Origin: Tyto alba
Taxonomy: Eukaryota; Chordata; Aves; Strigiformes; Tytonidae
Direction: 5' to 3'
Length of the DNA stretch: 64,000 nt
Assembly (NCBI RefSeq): GCF_018691265.1
Contig: NW_024881327.1
Span: 26,653,936 to 26,717,935 of the forward strand
Within the stretch, counting starts at the first letter, position 1; each line of letters starts with the position of its first letter. The notes under the pieces were generated by a model that did not search any database, was not told the origin of the DNA, and worked only from the letters and a program-made list of their open reading frames with translations. Both the position numbers and the translations under genes were made by a program. Positions 40,201-52,200 of this stretch are shown here, piece by piece.

Positions 40201-43200
40201 CAAACAAATGATTACTGGGCCATGACATACTATTATTTTGGAAAATGAAGTGCTCCAAGACATACAATCCATGCGATAAACTTTTTTTCTTCTTTGAGTT
40301 ACAGTGTATTTCTAGTTTACACACTCCAAATTTATTAGCTACTGAAATAGATCAAAACATCCCCTCCCCACTGCCCTTGACTTACATTGACACTGGCTTG
40401 AACGTCATACAGATCCTCATGGCGAACTATATAATCCAGGACACTGTCTTCGAGTGACTCAGGTGCCGAGTGACCTAGAGACAGAGTCTCTCTTACACGT
40501 ATTTTGAGCTGCCTGTAGGCCATCTTTGCTGCATGAAAAGATTCCTGCAAACGTAAGGAACGTCTAGGTAAATCCAGGAGACAGATTAATTTTTTATCAA
40601 TTATCTGAGAGGATGAACTTAACCCAGTATAATAATTGTAAGGAGGAATACAACATGCTGCTGTGGAAGTGGAAGTTCAAAATAGTACTCATCCGGGAGG
40701 ACTGCTCTGATCAGATCAAGTGTGATTTATTTGCAGAAGCCAGGATTGAAAAGCTTCCCACCCAATCTTCTATTTTTATGTAGGACTCCATCACACCCCC
40801 GAGACCAATGGGATCACACTCAAAGTTATCAAGAGCAAAATTCAGCAATAGCATTTTATGTGCCACAGCCTAACATGTCAGACAGGAGCACCTCTTGTCT
40901 GTTGGGAAGAAAGGTTGAATTGGAGAGTATAAATTGAATGACAGCTGGGAGCAAAAAAAACTTCAGTAAGTCAAATGCGCTTGGGATCACACAAATTGAG
41001 ACACACTACCTCACTGACACAGGTATGTACTACATCAATTTTATAGAAAAAAAGATTGAGTACAGAAAAATGAAAACAAATTTATTCAGAGCTCATTGTG
41101 AACGTGCAGTATCTAGGTAAACATGAGGTATCTAAGTAATTTGAAGGGACTCAATAAAACTAGAAAAGAACATAGCTGCAGGCAGGAGGGAAGCGTGATA
41201 TAGAAAGATTTTTAGCTTTCTAAAATGTAGGATTCCCAAAAGAATTAATATAAATAAGGTAGTGTTATTTAGTACAGGAATTATCTACCTTTCAGAGCCA
41301 TTCAGTCTTCTTATGCATCCCTTTTAGCACCTTTGCTGTAGATCACTGACCCTGTTCTAATGTTGGGACAGGACAGCCAGAAAAGGACACTATATTGCGA
41401 GTTCAATGTAAAGGTATGAGGAAAAGAAAGAAGAAAAACAAAAAGGAAGAAGAAGAGAATTTTTCTTTTCTGTACTTCACAGAAGTGCCAATTTACACAC
41501 CACTTAAACCAAACCAGTCATAATATTTTGAAAACACTTCTGACCTGCAAAACAATATTTTTTTTTTCTTACCACAGCTGCAATGTATATTATCCTCTGC
41601 ACCATCTCCATGTCACTGACATACGTCCTCAAAAGGGTCTCTGCATCCAAGCGTTCCTGAGCATAAATGTCACCAAAGCGAGCTACCAGGCAGGCACGAC
41701 GTGAAGCATTTGTACGCCTGGCTTGGCCAGGTGAGCAGCTCCTCCGGGGAGGTGACTTGCTCTCCCTGTGCCTTGGGGAAGGAGAGCAGCTCCGTGCAAG
41801 CCTATGACAGACATGTAAAGAAGCATGAAGTCACTTCACCGTTCTCAGATGCTTTTGCCTAGTGCACAGAGTTTTGTGTCGGTTTAATTATTACCAGGGT
41901 AAGCTGAGATTTTGAGCCAACAAAATTAAAGAAGTAAAGCTGCAGCTGGTTAGTCTCATATGAAGGCATTTGTGTCAATAAATCTTATGGGCTAGAGCCT
42001 GAGCAATACAATCACAGTAAATCCTAAAGTGTGTACAGCCAACCACTTTGTTCTGGAGAAACACACTTCTAACTAGTAATGCTTTGAAGATTTTTTCCTC
42101 CTTCAGCACCACTGAAGAGTTGTGAAGTCAAACAAGTGAGAATATAGCAAGTTCTTCCCTGTAATGGTACAGTATTCAAAGAGGACTTATATGCAAAAAA
42201 CCTAACCATCTCTTTTTACCCCATACAGTTGTTGTCAATGTATTTTATAAAGCTGTTCTCTCTGCTGTTTTGCCACAAATTAAAACATTTGGGCACTAGG
42301 AGAAATCAGTTAAAGAGTTTATGTTCCTTTGTTACAGAGTACAAAAACTTAGCTTTTGTTTATATTTCAATTTCAAATGAGGAGGGAATTTACGCTACCT
42401 AACACAAACAATTTCTCCGATTCAGGGACTTCTCTGAATAGCACCTCTACCTGCTCTGGAGAACAGACTTTTGGGCATCCAGAATTGAAATCTCATCCCG
42501 CAGTATTTGAATCTGCTGCTCATAATCATTCAGACGATCTAACTTCCTCAGGGCATCCTTCTCTTGGGCACGGGAATTCTTCAGACTTAACCACACAGAA
42601 TAAATTCAGTCACAAGATGTCCTTCTACCAATGCAAACCATCTATCGATTAATCCTCATCATCAAACAAAAAGAGCAGAAAAAGAGGAGAAATATTGAGC
42701 AAGCTCCTTATGCTAAAATACAGGGAAATCAAGAGTTCAGAAAAGCATACTTCAAAGCATACTCTTAATTACACTTTAAAGCATAAAAGCATACTGTGGC
42801 AGGAGACTGTATATTTTATGTTGCAGGAGAGATCACTGGTTAACATTTGGTCTCCTTGCACTAGCTCAGATGTAGAGGTCTAAGAAAGAAACTGGTTTCT
42901 TTATTATATTTAAGATGTTAACTAAACCAGCTCAGTTTTCTTTCTTACAGTTTAAGACTCTAGGTATTTTCCTATATCAGGTCCTCAGGTTCTTTGCTGG
43001 ACTATATTAGTCAGGTCAAAGTATATCACCAATGATGTTATTTAAGTAATATCAAAAGCTAATGATGCCTCTCCTGCTCTAAGAGAAGCAGTGTTTCTTA
43101 AACACTGGCAGACAACCAGTTAAGTATGCTTATCTTCTGCCCTTTACTCTTACTTAATGTTAGAGAGTATTCCAACATCTCTGCTTTCTCTCCTAACATA

Positions 43201-46200
43201 GATAGATATTACTGTTGGTTTCCTCCTTCCAAAAGAAAAAAAAAAAAAAAAAAAAAAAAAAAAGGAAAGGATGCTTTCTATTAATTTTGGAGGCATTCAG
43301 TCTGTCCTTCCTTTTCTTCACCGAAGGACCCTATTGAGATTTTTGAGGATCTGAACCAATGAAATCTGTAACACCTATCAATTGACAAGCTTCCTTTTTA
43401 AGGAGTAGGCTGACTGAGAGGACCACGGGTAATAAGGCCAGCACATCTGCTAAGAGGAAAGACTGTCCTTCTAACCTGGATAGGAAAAGCTGCAGATATT
43501 ATTACAATTCCATGAGTATCTTTAGTCAGCTCCTTCAGCAAGGACTTCTAGCATAGTACTAGTAAAAGAGGGCCAAAGAATTTCAATATAAAAAACAACA
43601 GGGAAAGGAAAGTAGATTTTGGAAGATGAGTTCTAGAGGTAGAGATGGGGGGGGAAATCATTATGTAACAGACAAAAAAAAAAAAACCACCAAAAAGGGG
43701 AGCAGGAAAGAATCCTATATAATATAAAACAAACTAGTCAGTCTTCCCTTAAATTGACATGATAGACAATGTAGAATTAATAACTATCCAACAGAAAGTA
43801 TAAATAAAAAGTAATCACTTCTGTAGTATTTTCTTTTTGTTATTTACCCCTATTCACACAGGCATCTTCCAGAAAGTTTTAAAACAATTTTTTATGGTCT
43901 TTATTTCATTGTTGTGAAATCCACAAAACTTCCATCTTTTTTTTTCATCATGACAGCAGATAATGATTACAAATGCAAATAGATGCTTAATTATAGGTCT
44001 GCCTTTATGGGAGGGGGGGAACCAAACCAAAACAACAAACAGGAGAGCACAAGACAGACTGAAACCAACAGAAACAAAACAAAACAACAAATAGGAGAGC
44101 ACAAGACAGACTGAAACCAACAGAAGATCCACTGTATCTCATTAACAGAAATAACTGTATCTTTCATTCCTTGTCACAAGTCATATGGTAAGTCACAAAC
44201 ATAAGAAAAGCCACCACTGAAAATGGTGTGTGCATCTTTGTAAGAAAAGCTAAATACCAAAAGGAGAAAACCAACTTTAACACAGATACATTTATGAATT
44301 ACCAATGCTGACTTTTGTAAGCCTTAAAACTAATCCTTTCCATGCTAATTAAACTTATGCAGTATTCAGCTTCCCCTGTTTTATTGTTCATTCACTCTAC
44401 TGCTAAGTATTAATCTGAAATTAAGAGAGTATTATCATCTTTCTGTTAAAGAGATGCAGATGCTACAAAAAAGAACAAACAACGCAAAATACAGTTCTTA
44501 GAAAAATCAGAACAGTTTTTATAACCCACTTTTATCTTAATTCTATAACTCGTGTTTTAAACTCCACCATCCAACCATTTAAAAAGAAAATAGGCATCTT
44601 CAGACAGTTTTTCAGGAGAAAATACAACAGCATTGAGAATTTGTGTCAAGTGTTTGCTTAATCCTGTTTGGTAAGGAATCGCACTGCTACCCTCCAGTTT
44701 CAAACAAATCATTAACAATGAAGTCCCTCACAGTTCCCCCAGTTCTTGGGCTAAACCTGTCTCATTCAGTCAGATAACCTTGAAATTCAAAGCAAGAACA
44801 ACTCTACCTATGTAATTTTTGGCCAGACGCCTGTTTAACCTATTTTTAATAGCCCCCTGCCACAGCAGCACTACAGGGTCTTGAGGTAACTGATACATGC
44901 TATTATATCGGCTGTTATTAATTACAACTGTGTTTATCAAAATTTCTTCCTGCATGTGTTGGGTTTGTGTGTGGTGGGGTTTTGGTAGAGGGGAGGGCCT
45001 ACAGAGGTGGCCCCCTGTGAGAATCTTCTCAAAGCTCCCCTGGCTCCAAGTCAGACCCATCTCTGGCCAAGGCCGAGCCAATTAGCAACAGTGGCTGCGA
45101 CTCTGTGATAACGTATTGAAGAAGGGGAACCTGGGAGGAGGGCTGGGAGTTGTGAAGGAAATACCTCTGCAAACACTGAGGTCAGCTGGAAGAAGGAGGC
45201 AGAGTGGGGAGATGCACCAGATCAGACACCCCCCTGAAGCCCATGGTGAGAGGGCAGGCTGTCCCCCTGCAGCCCATGGAGGTCCACGGTGGAGCAGATG
45301 CCCACCTGCAGCCCAGGGAGGATCCCACACCAGAGCAGGTGGCTGCACCCAAAGGAGGCCAGGGCTCGGTGGGAAGCCCATGCTGGGAGCAGTCTGTTTC
45401 TGGAAGGGCTGAAGGGCACAGAAGGGACCCATCTTGGAGAATTTCACAAAGAGCTGCAGCCCGTGGGAAGGACTCATGACAGAGAAAGTTCATGGAGGAC
45501 TGACTCCCATGGGAGGGACTCCACAGTAAAGCAGGGGAAGAGTGTGAGGAGTCCTCCCCTTAAGGAGGAAGGAGCAGCAGAAAGAACGGGTGATTAACCG
45601 ACTGCAACCCCCCTTCCCCAATCCCCTGCACCACTGGTGATGATGATGGAGAAATCAGGGATGAAGGTGGAGAAATCAGGAGCAAAACTGGGAAAAAAGT
45701 GCAAAAGAACTGCACCTGGGAAGAAAGGAGGGGTTGGGAAGGCATTTTTAAGATGTGATTGTATTTCTCAAAGTCCTACTCTGATTGGTAAATTGGTGGT
45801 GTTCAAATTAAATTGATGTTCTTTTTCTTCCCCTAACAAGTCTGTCTCTTGCCAGTGACCATAATTGGTGAGTCATCCCTCCCTGTCCTTGTCTTGATCC
45901 CCAAGCCTTTTGTTTTATTTCTCCTCCCCGTCCCTGAGGAAGGAGGAGCGAGTGAGTGGCTGCATGGTGCTCAGTTGACCACTGAGCTCAAACAACAATA
46001 CTGCCAATCTGTAGAAGAGGTTCTCTGTACAGCAGATCAAGAAAGAAAAGTTCTCTTGACCTCATTTACTTCAAAGTGAGTCACCTGGTTTTCCTAAGTT
46101 TGATTAGACCTTGGCACAAGCTTAGGCATCCTAGTAGTAAGCTTCCATTTATAATGGTACCAATAAGATTTTGTTCAGTCTGCATATAATAGTATTTAGT

Positions 46201-49200
46201 ACACTTTATTTTTTTGTCTTCCCCTACTAATTAAAAAAAAAATGTATTTTCCTTCATAATTCTGCAGCAAGTAGTTAAATTCTGCTATAATTCATATCTT
46301 GATATAACCAAAGCTTATACTGGCTATAGAATTTAATTGTATTGAGTCTAGACCACAGTTGCTCTATCAGCCCAGGACACCAAGATGTCTTGCAAAATAT
46401 GCTTTGATTTAAGTATGTGAGATAGACAGGCTATAGACAAGAGGAATGAGATCATCAGCTATTACAAAAGTCTCAAAAATAAGTTTACAGACAAAGATGT
46501 GAAGGACACTCCTGGAAAACTGTTCCTTGTGTAAAAAAAAAAAAAAAAACCAACCCAAAACCAACCAACCAACAAACCAAAACCAAACAAACAAACAAAA
46601 AAGAAAAAAAAAAAAAACACAAACCAAACAAAAACGCCACGAACCAAACAAACCAAAACTACCCTAAGTGTCACAGATCAGTCCTGACCTCAGTTTCTCT
46701 ACTTTTAGAAGGATTCTGGTTTTGACAGGCAGGCCAAGACTAGGAAAATCCTATTTTGCCCACCTGAAAGGGTTTCCAATTTTGAAAAGACTATTCATGG
46801 AACATGAAAAATAGCACCTTTACTTCAATCAAAATTTTAACACTTAGGCAGAAGATGCAAATGTAGAATGCCAAACAGAGAGCTAACATTAACCATAAGT
46901 ATGTGGAGGCTACAGAATTCCTGAATTCACGGGAAGACGGGTGTCTTATTCTGTCAGTAGTATAAAATGGCAACATGAATCTCTGTTCAGTCTGCATTAA
47001 GACCTACACATGAGAATAGTAAAATGGTTTATCCCCTACTAATAATTTTAATTGGGAAGACAGCAGTCAGGTTGTATCTAAAAATCAAGGAGTTATACGA
47101 GTTACTTTTCACCCAACAAATCAGGAGAGCCCATTGTGGAATATGGGCTTAGACCTCAGGGAGCCATCCAAATAATTACAATCTAAAGTGATTAACAGTT
47201 GCTAGGAAAGTCCATGGATGAAATTTGACAACATTGTTCTAGAAGCAATGATAAACATCCAGAGATGAACAAGTGATTCAACTTGATACTGGAAGTAGAA
47301 ACTAGTGGTCTGAGTTTTTTTTGTTTGCTTATCTTTATCAGGAAAAGCTCATCTTCTCAATTGTCTTACAAGGAAAGATGAACACATAGACAGTTATATC
47401 CTTTCCTACAGTCTAAATAGCAAAGTCAAGTTTCCTACATTTTTAAGAGCACCAATATTACTTAACTGAAAGACTGCAAGCGTTTATTTAAGAAGCATGA
47501 CTCTATTTCTGTTGTTGAAATGTCAGTGGGCTATATTTCATAACAGTGAAGAATTATTACTGCTTCTAGAACTGCCTTTAGGCCAAGCCACAAAAGAAAA
47601 TTAGTTTAAGGACCCCTGTATTGAAATGATAGGTCCCCCCAGTTGCACCTTTACTGATCCAGATTAACTTCCCAGATGTAGCCAACATACTTAGAAATTC
47701 AAAAAAACATTTTTAAACCAGAGATATCAACATTAGCAACAGTCATTACTTCTGTGCAGACGGGCAAAAAGATTTGGCAAAAATAGTCTAAAAGAAAAAG
47801 CCATACAAAGAACTTTATCTTAAGATAGACAAACCAAAGTGTCTTTTATTTAACACACACGCTACTTCCAAGAGCATCATAGCAAATTGCAAACAATGGT
47901 TTCCAGCTATACTCAGAATATGGTTCTCTCCTATTTAACTTCATCTACAAGATTCAAATGCTGTCAAGCTGCTAGTTTCAAAGTAAACCTTCCTCTATAC
48001 TAGAGAAAAAAGGATAGAAGTTCAGCCATAAGGGTTCTTCTCACATGAATCTACTTATGCTAATTCTTTATAACACCAGGAAACAAAAGTACAGGATGTT
48101 AGGGAGCTAGACCTACTTTTTGCTATAGCATAGGACAGCATAGAATAAACTGAACCTGCTCAGGTAAATGTCAGACTGTGTCTCTGCACTCTGACTTTCT
48201 GCTGAAATACCCCAATATTCAATTTTTCTTATGCTGCTTATAGATGAACAATTTTGTCTTCTGCTGCCAAAAGACTAGTAGTTGACTTGGTCTTTGTGTC
48301 TTCAAGAGCCAGCTGGGTTTTTGCCAGACTGCAAGAAAAATTAATAACCTTCATGGTAAAGACAGAGATTCTACCAGGGAATTTAATATGACAAACTGAC
48401 TGTTTAAGCAGACCAAGTCCATATCAATTTAACATAAAAACAATCCCAGTGGGCTTTGTGCAGACTATCAGCACACAAATAGCTTACAGAAAGTTTTATC
48501 TGACAATGCAATAATAGTATTATTTTGTTACGACCCATTATTTTTCATTAAGACTAAATTCCACTTTCTCCACTGATTTCAACAATTTACAGCATTCAGA
48601 ATGACTTCACTGTCCATAGATGGGGTATCTTAGGACATGAATTCTTACTCCCATACCTGTCCCCTGCCTGCTAGTAACTACACTATCATGACTCTGTACT
48701 GCATCACCTTGAAAGGATCAGTTCTGAAACTTTCACACATGACTTCATCTCTGCTTGAATTACCTCTTCCCAACCCTCCACCTTCCAGACTTCTAGCTTT
48801 GCAAACGACAGGCAACAGCTCTCTGACCTCACTGCACAGAGAAATGTAACCCGCAACACTGTACAAAAGCTTCACCAATTTCCCACTTCATGCAGGAGCT
48901 AGCCCCAAATGACTTTCTTGCTGCAATCTGCCACACACACACGCTGATCTCTATTAGCAAACAGCTTTCCTTGTGCTTCTCACCTTGACCATCCAACACT
49001 TTTCTCCAGCTCATCAAATAATCTTTCTGTCTGCTCAGGAGCACAGAATGAAATGCTTCACCCCTAAACCAACCTTTATATATACACCAGAACCACAGAA
49101 GAGTTGAGGTTGGAAGGCACCTCTGAAGCCCATCTGGTTCAACCCCACTGCTCAAGCAGGGCCACCAATAGCCAGTTGCCCAGGACCATGCCCTGACAAC

Positions 49201-52200
49201 TTATGAGTATCTCCAAGATTAGAGCCTTCACAGCCTCCCTGGGCAGCCTGTGCCAGTGCTCAGTCACCCTCACAATAAAATAGGGTTTCCTGATGTTCAG
49301 AGGGAACCTCCTGTGTTTCAGTTTGTGCCCACTGCCTCTGGTCCTGTCGCTGGGCAACACTGGAAATACCCTGTCTCTGCCATCTTTGCACCCTCCAGGT
49401 ATACACATCAATAAGATCCACCAAACTCCCATAACTCTTCTCTATAGTTAGAAATATCAGCAGAAAATAACTCCTTTGTTTATTAAACCTTCCAGGCTTG
49501 AATTATTTTGCAAGACTATCAAATTCTGGAAAACAGTTGAAACATCAAGAAAAACTCTCTCTTTCAAACATTGTGGGGTCCTTCTCTGTCCCACCTTGTA
49601 ACTTTTGATATTTAATATATACTGCGAGATTACAAGTTGTTGGGTTTTTTTTGCCCTCTTATCTTCTTTTCAGGGTGATGCACTGATCTAACTCAGAGTT
49701 GAATGAAAGGCTTTTTTGATAGTGAATAATTAGAATGCTTGCATTCATCCAAGATGAGACATAACAGATACTAGCAAGTAAAGGAAGAGCAACTGATATC
49801 TTCTCCCTTGCCTTCTGTAAGGCCCTTGACACAGTCCCACACAACATCCTTGCCTCTAAATTGAAGAGATATGGATCAAATGGATAGACTACTTGGTGGA
49901 TAAGAAATTGGCTGGATGGTTGTGCCCAAAGAGTTGCAGTCAACATCCCAATGTCCAATGGAGATCAGTGACAAGTCGTGTCCCTTGGAGTCTGTACTGG
50001 GACTGGTATTGTTCAATATCTTTATTAATAACAATGACAGCAGAATCGAGTGCATCCTCAGCAAATTTGTGGAGGACACCAAGCTGAGTGGTGCAGCTGA
50101 TATTCTCGAGGGAAGGGATGCCATCCAGAGGGACCTTGCCAGGCTTGAGAAGTGGGCCCATATGAATCTCATTAAATTCAACAAGGCCAAGTGCAACCTG
50201 ATGCATGTGGGTCAGGGCAATCAGCAGTATCAATACAGACTGGGGGAAGAAACAGATTAAGAGCAGCCCTTGGAGTACTTGGAGATTGTGGTAAATTAAA
50301 AACCAGAAACGAGCTGGCAACATGCATTGCAGCCCCAAAAGCCCACCATATCCCGGATTGCATAAAAAGAAGCATGGCTAGCAGGTAAAGGGAGGTGATT
50401 CTGCCCCTCTGTTCCCTTTTCATGAGACTCCAACTGGACGACTGCATCCAGCTCTGGGGTCCCCAAGTACGACAGACATGGACCTGCTAGATCAGATCCA
50501 GAGGGCCACAAAAATGATCAGCGGGTTGGAACACCTCTCCTATAAAGAAAGGCTGAGACAGTTGGAATTGTTTATCATGGAGAATAAGATCTCAGTGAGA
50601 CCTTACTGCAGCCTTCCACTAATTAAAGGGGGTTGATAAGGAAGATGGAGAGAGACTTAACTCTTCACCCCTGTCCCAGTGATAGGACAAGAAGTAATGG
50701 CTTTAAACTAAAAGAGAGAAGATTTAGGGGTATAAGAAAGAAATTCTTCACTGTAAGGGTAGTGAAACACTGGCACATGTTGCCCAGAGAAGCTGTGGCT
50801 GCCCCCTCCCTGGCAGGGTTCAAGGCCAGGCTGGACAGGGCTTTGAGCAACCTGGTCTGGTGGAAGGTGTCCCTGCCCGTGGCAGGGGGTTGGAACTAGA
50901 TGATCTTTGATGGTCCCTCCCAACACAAACCATTCTGTGATTCTACAATTCTATGAAAGCAGGAGATATCTGCAAGATTAGATACAGGATGAATTATTCT
51001 GTTCAACCTCTTTCCTCTAATCTAGCTAATACAGTTTGCAGTTTTGAGAACCTGATATTCTTGGAATCACCTAGTAAGATCCTTAAATTATATCACTTAT
51101 TGTACTGACCCAAGGACTGTGAACATTCATTGTTTTCATGGTAACAGGACGCATAAGAAAGTGTCTGTCTCTTGGAGCTACCTCCAAAATGGCCCTGGAA
51201 CCGGCACTAACCACACAAATTCATTTCTGAAGCAATTAAGTAATTTTGAGACAACAGTACTCCAAAAATGTGTTTTATGCAACTGGACAAAAACCGGTCC
51301 TTCCTAGTCACTTATTTGAAAATATGTCCCTCTCTCTTCCTCCATCTTACCACAGTGGGTTTTGATCTTCACATACCGATTACATACCATAACTAATTAT
51401 GACATGTTGTAGGTCCTTCCGTAAGTCTTGCACTATAACTACTCGATTTTTATAAGGGTTTGCTCAACATGCAACAGTTCATTGACTATCATTCCACTGG
51501 GATGGTCATACACTATGCAGAACCCTTTTATCTAGAATACTGGCATGTTTCCCAACTCCTCTGCCAGAAGAAAAACCTAACAAGTCAATTTATGAATGCA
51601 GATATGACTATCATCTGTACCCCACTTTGGACACACAACCCAGAGCCTAGATGCATTTTGAAGCTCTGATTTTTAGCTAGAAATGAAACATTTTACACAT
51701 CTCCATCAGTGTTCAGATGTCAAGAGAAAAATATAGCTTGTCGAAAAACAAACAAACAAAAAAACCCCAAAAGAATCACAGTTAATTCCCCTACTCTTGT
51801 TCCACATGGTTGAGCTGTAGACGAGTTGAAGTCAGTTCTTCCTGCAGCTCTTGTAGTTGAATAGTCTGATTGCTGGCCAGCTCTCTCAGCTGCCTCTCTT
51901 TCCCAATTGAATCCTACAACAAAACATAAAATCATGCTCCTTGAATGCTCCACCTTACAGAATCCTTCAGCAGTGTAGTATAGCATTATTAGCAGATGTA
52001 TTTCTAAACATTTCAGTAAAGAACGTTTCTAAAGTAACTGAAAAGTGATTGCATACCTTCTAGAGAGATAAGCAATACCTTCAAGGCACACAAAACAGAC
52101 TCAATTGTATTAGGAAAAACATTGCTTCATTTACACCTCATGATATAGAATACAGAACGTCTGCATATGCAGATTTACTAACTGTATGCACATCATCTGA

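Noticed and set aside
43236..43263. Poly-A run as the tail of a processed pseudogene
   Set aside because: No cDNA-like or LINE-like sequence precedes it and no flanking target duplication was seen.
43476..43547. Candidate missing SPATA18 exon (72 bp, acceptor GCTAG, donor CAG|GTTAGA, minus strand)
   Set aside because: The frame is open and splice sites exist. However, it ends in phase 0 while exon 6 needs two carried bases, and the peptide does not resemble the expected coiled coil.
43854..44132. 92-codon hydrophobic minus-strand frame resembling a membrane protein
   Set aside because: It is the antisense reading of A/C-rich simple sequence and the 52-bp duplication. The repeated [15 protein letters not shown] pattern comes from the duplication itself.
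45082..45493. Overlapping frames of about 100-130 codons on both strands
   Set aside because: They lie entirely inside the LTR at 44957-45997, within its GC-rich imperfect repeats. They are not viral or host proteins.
46409..46674. Phe/Trp/Val-rich minus-strand frames
   Set aside because: They are antisense translations of poly-A and (CAAA)n low-complexity DNA.
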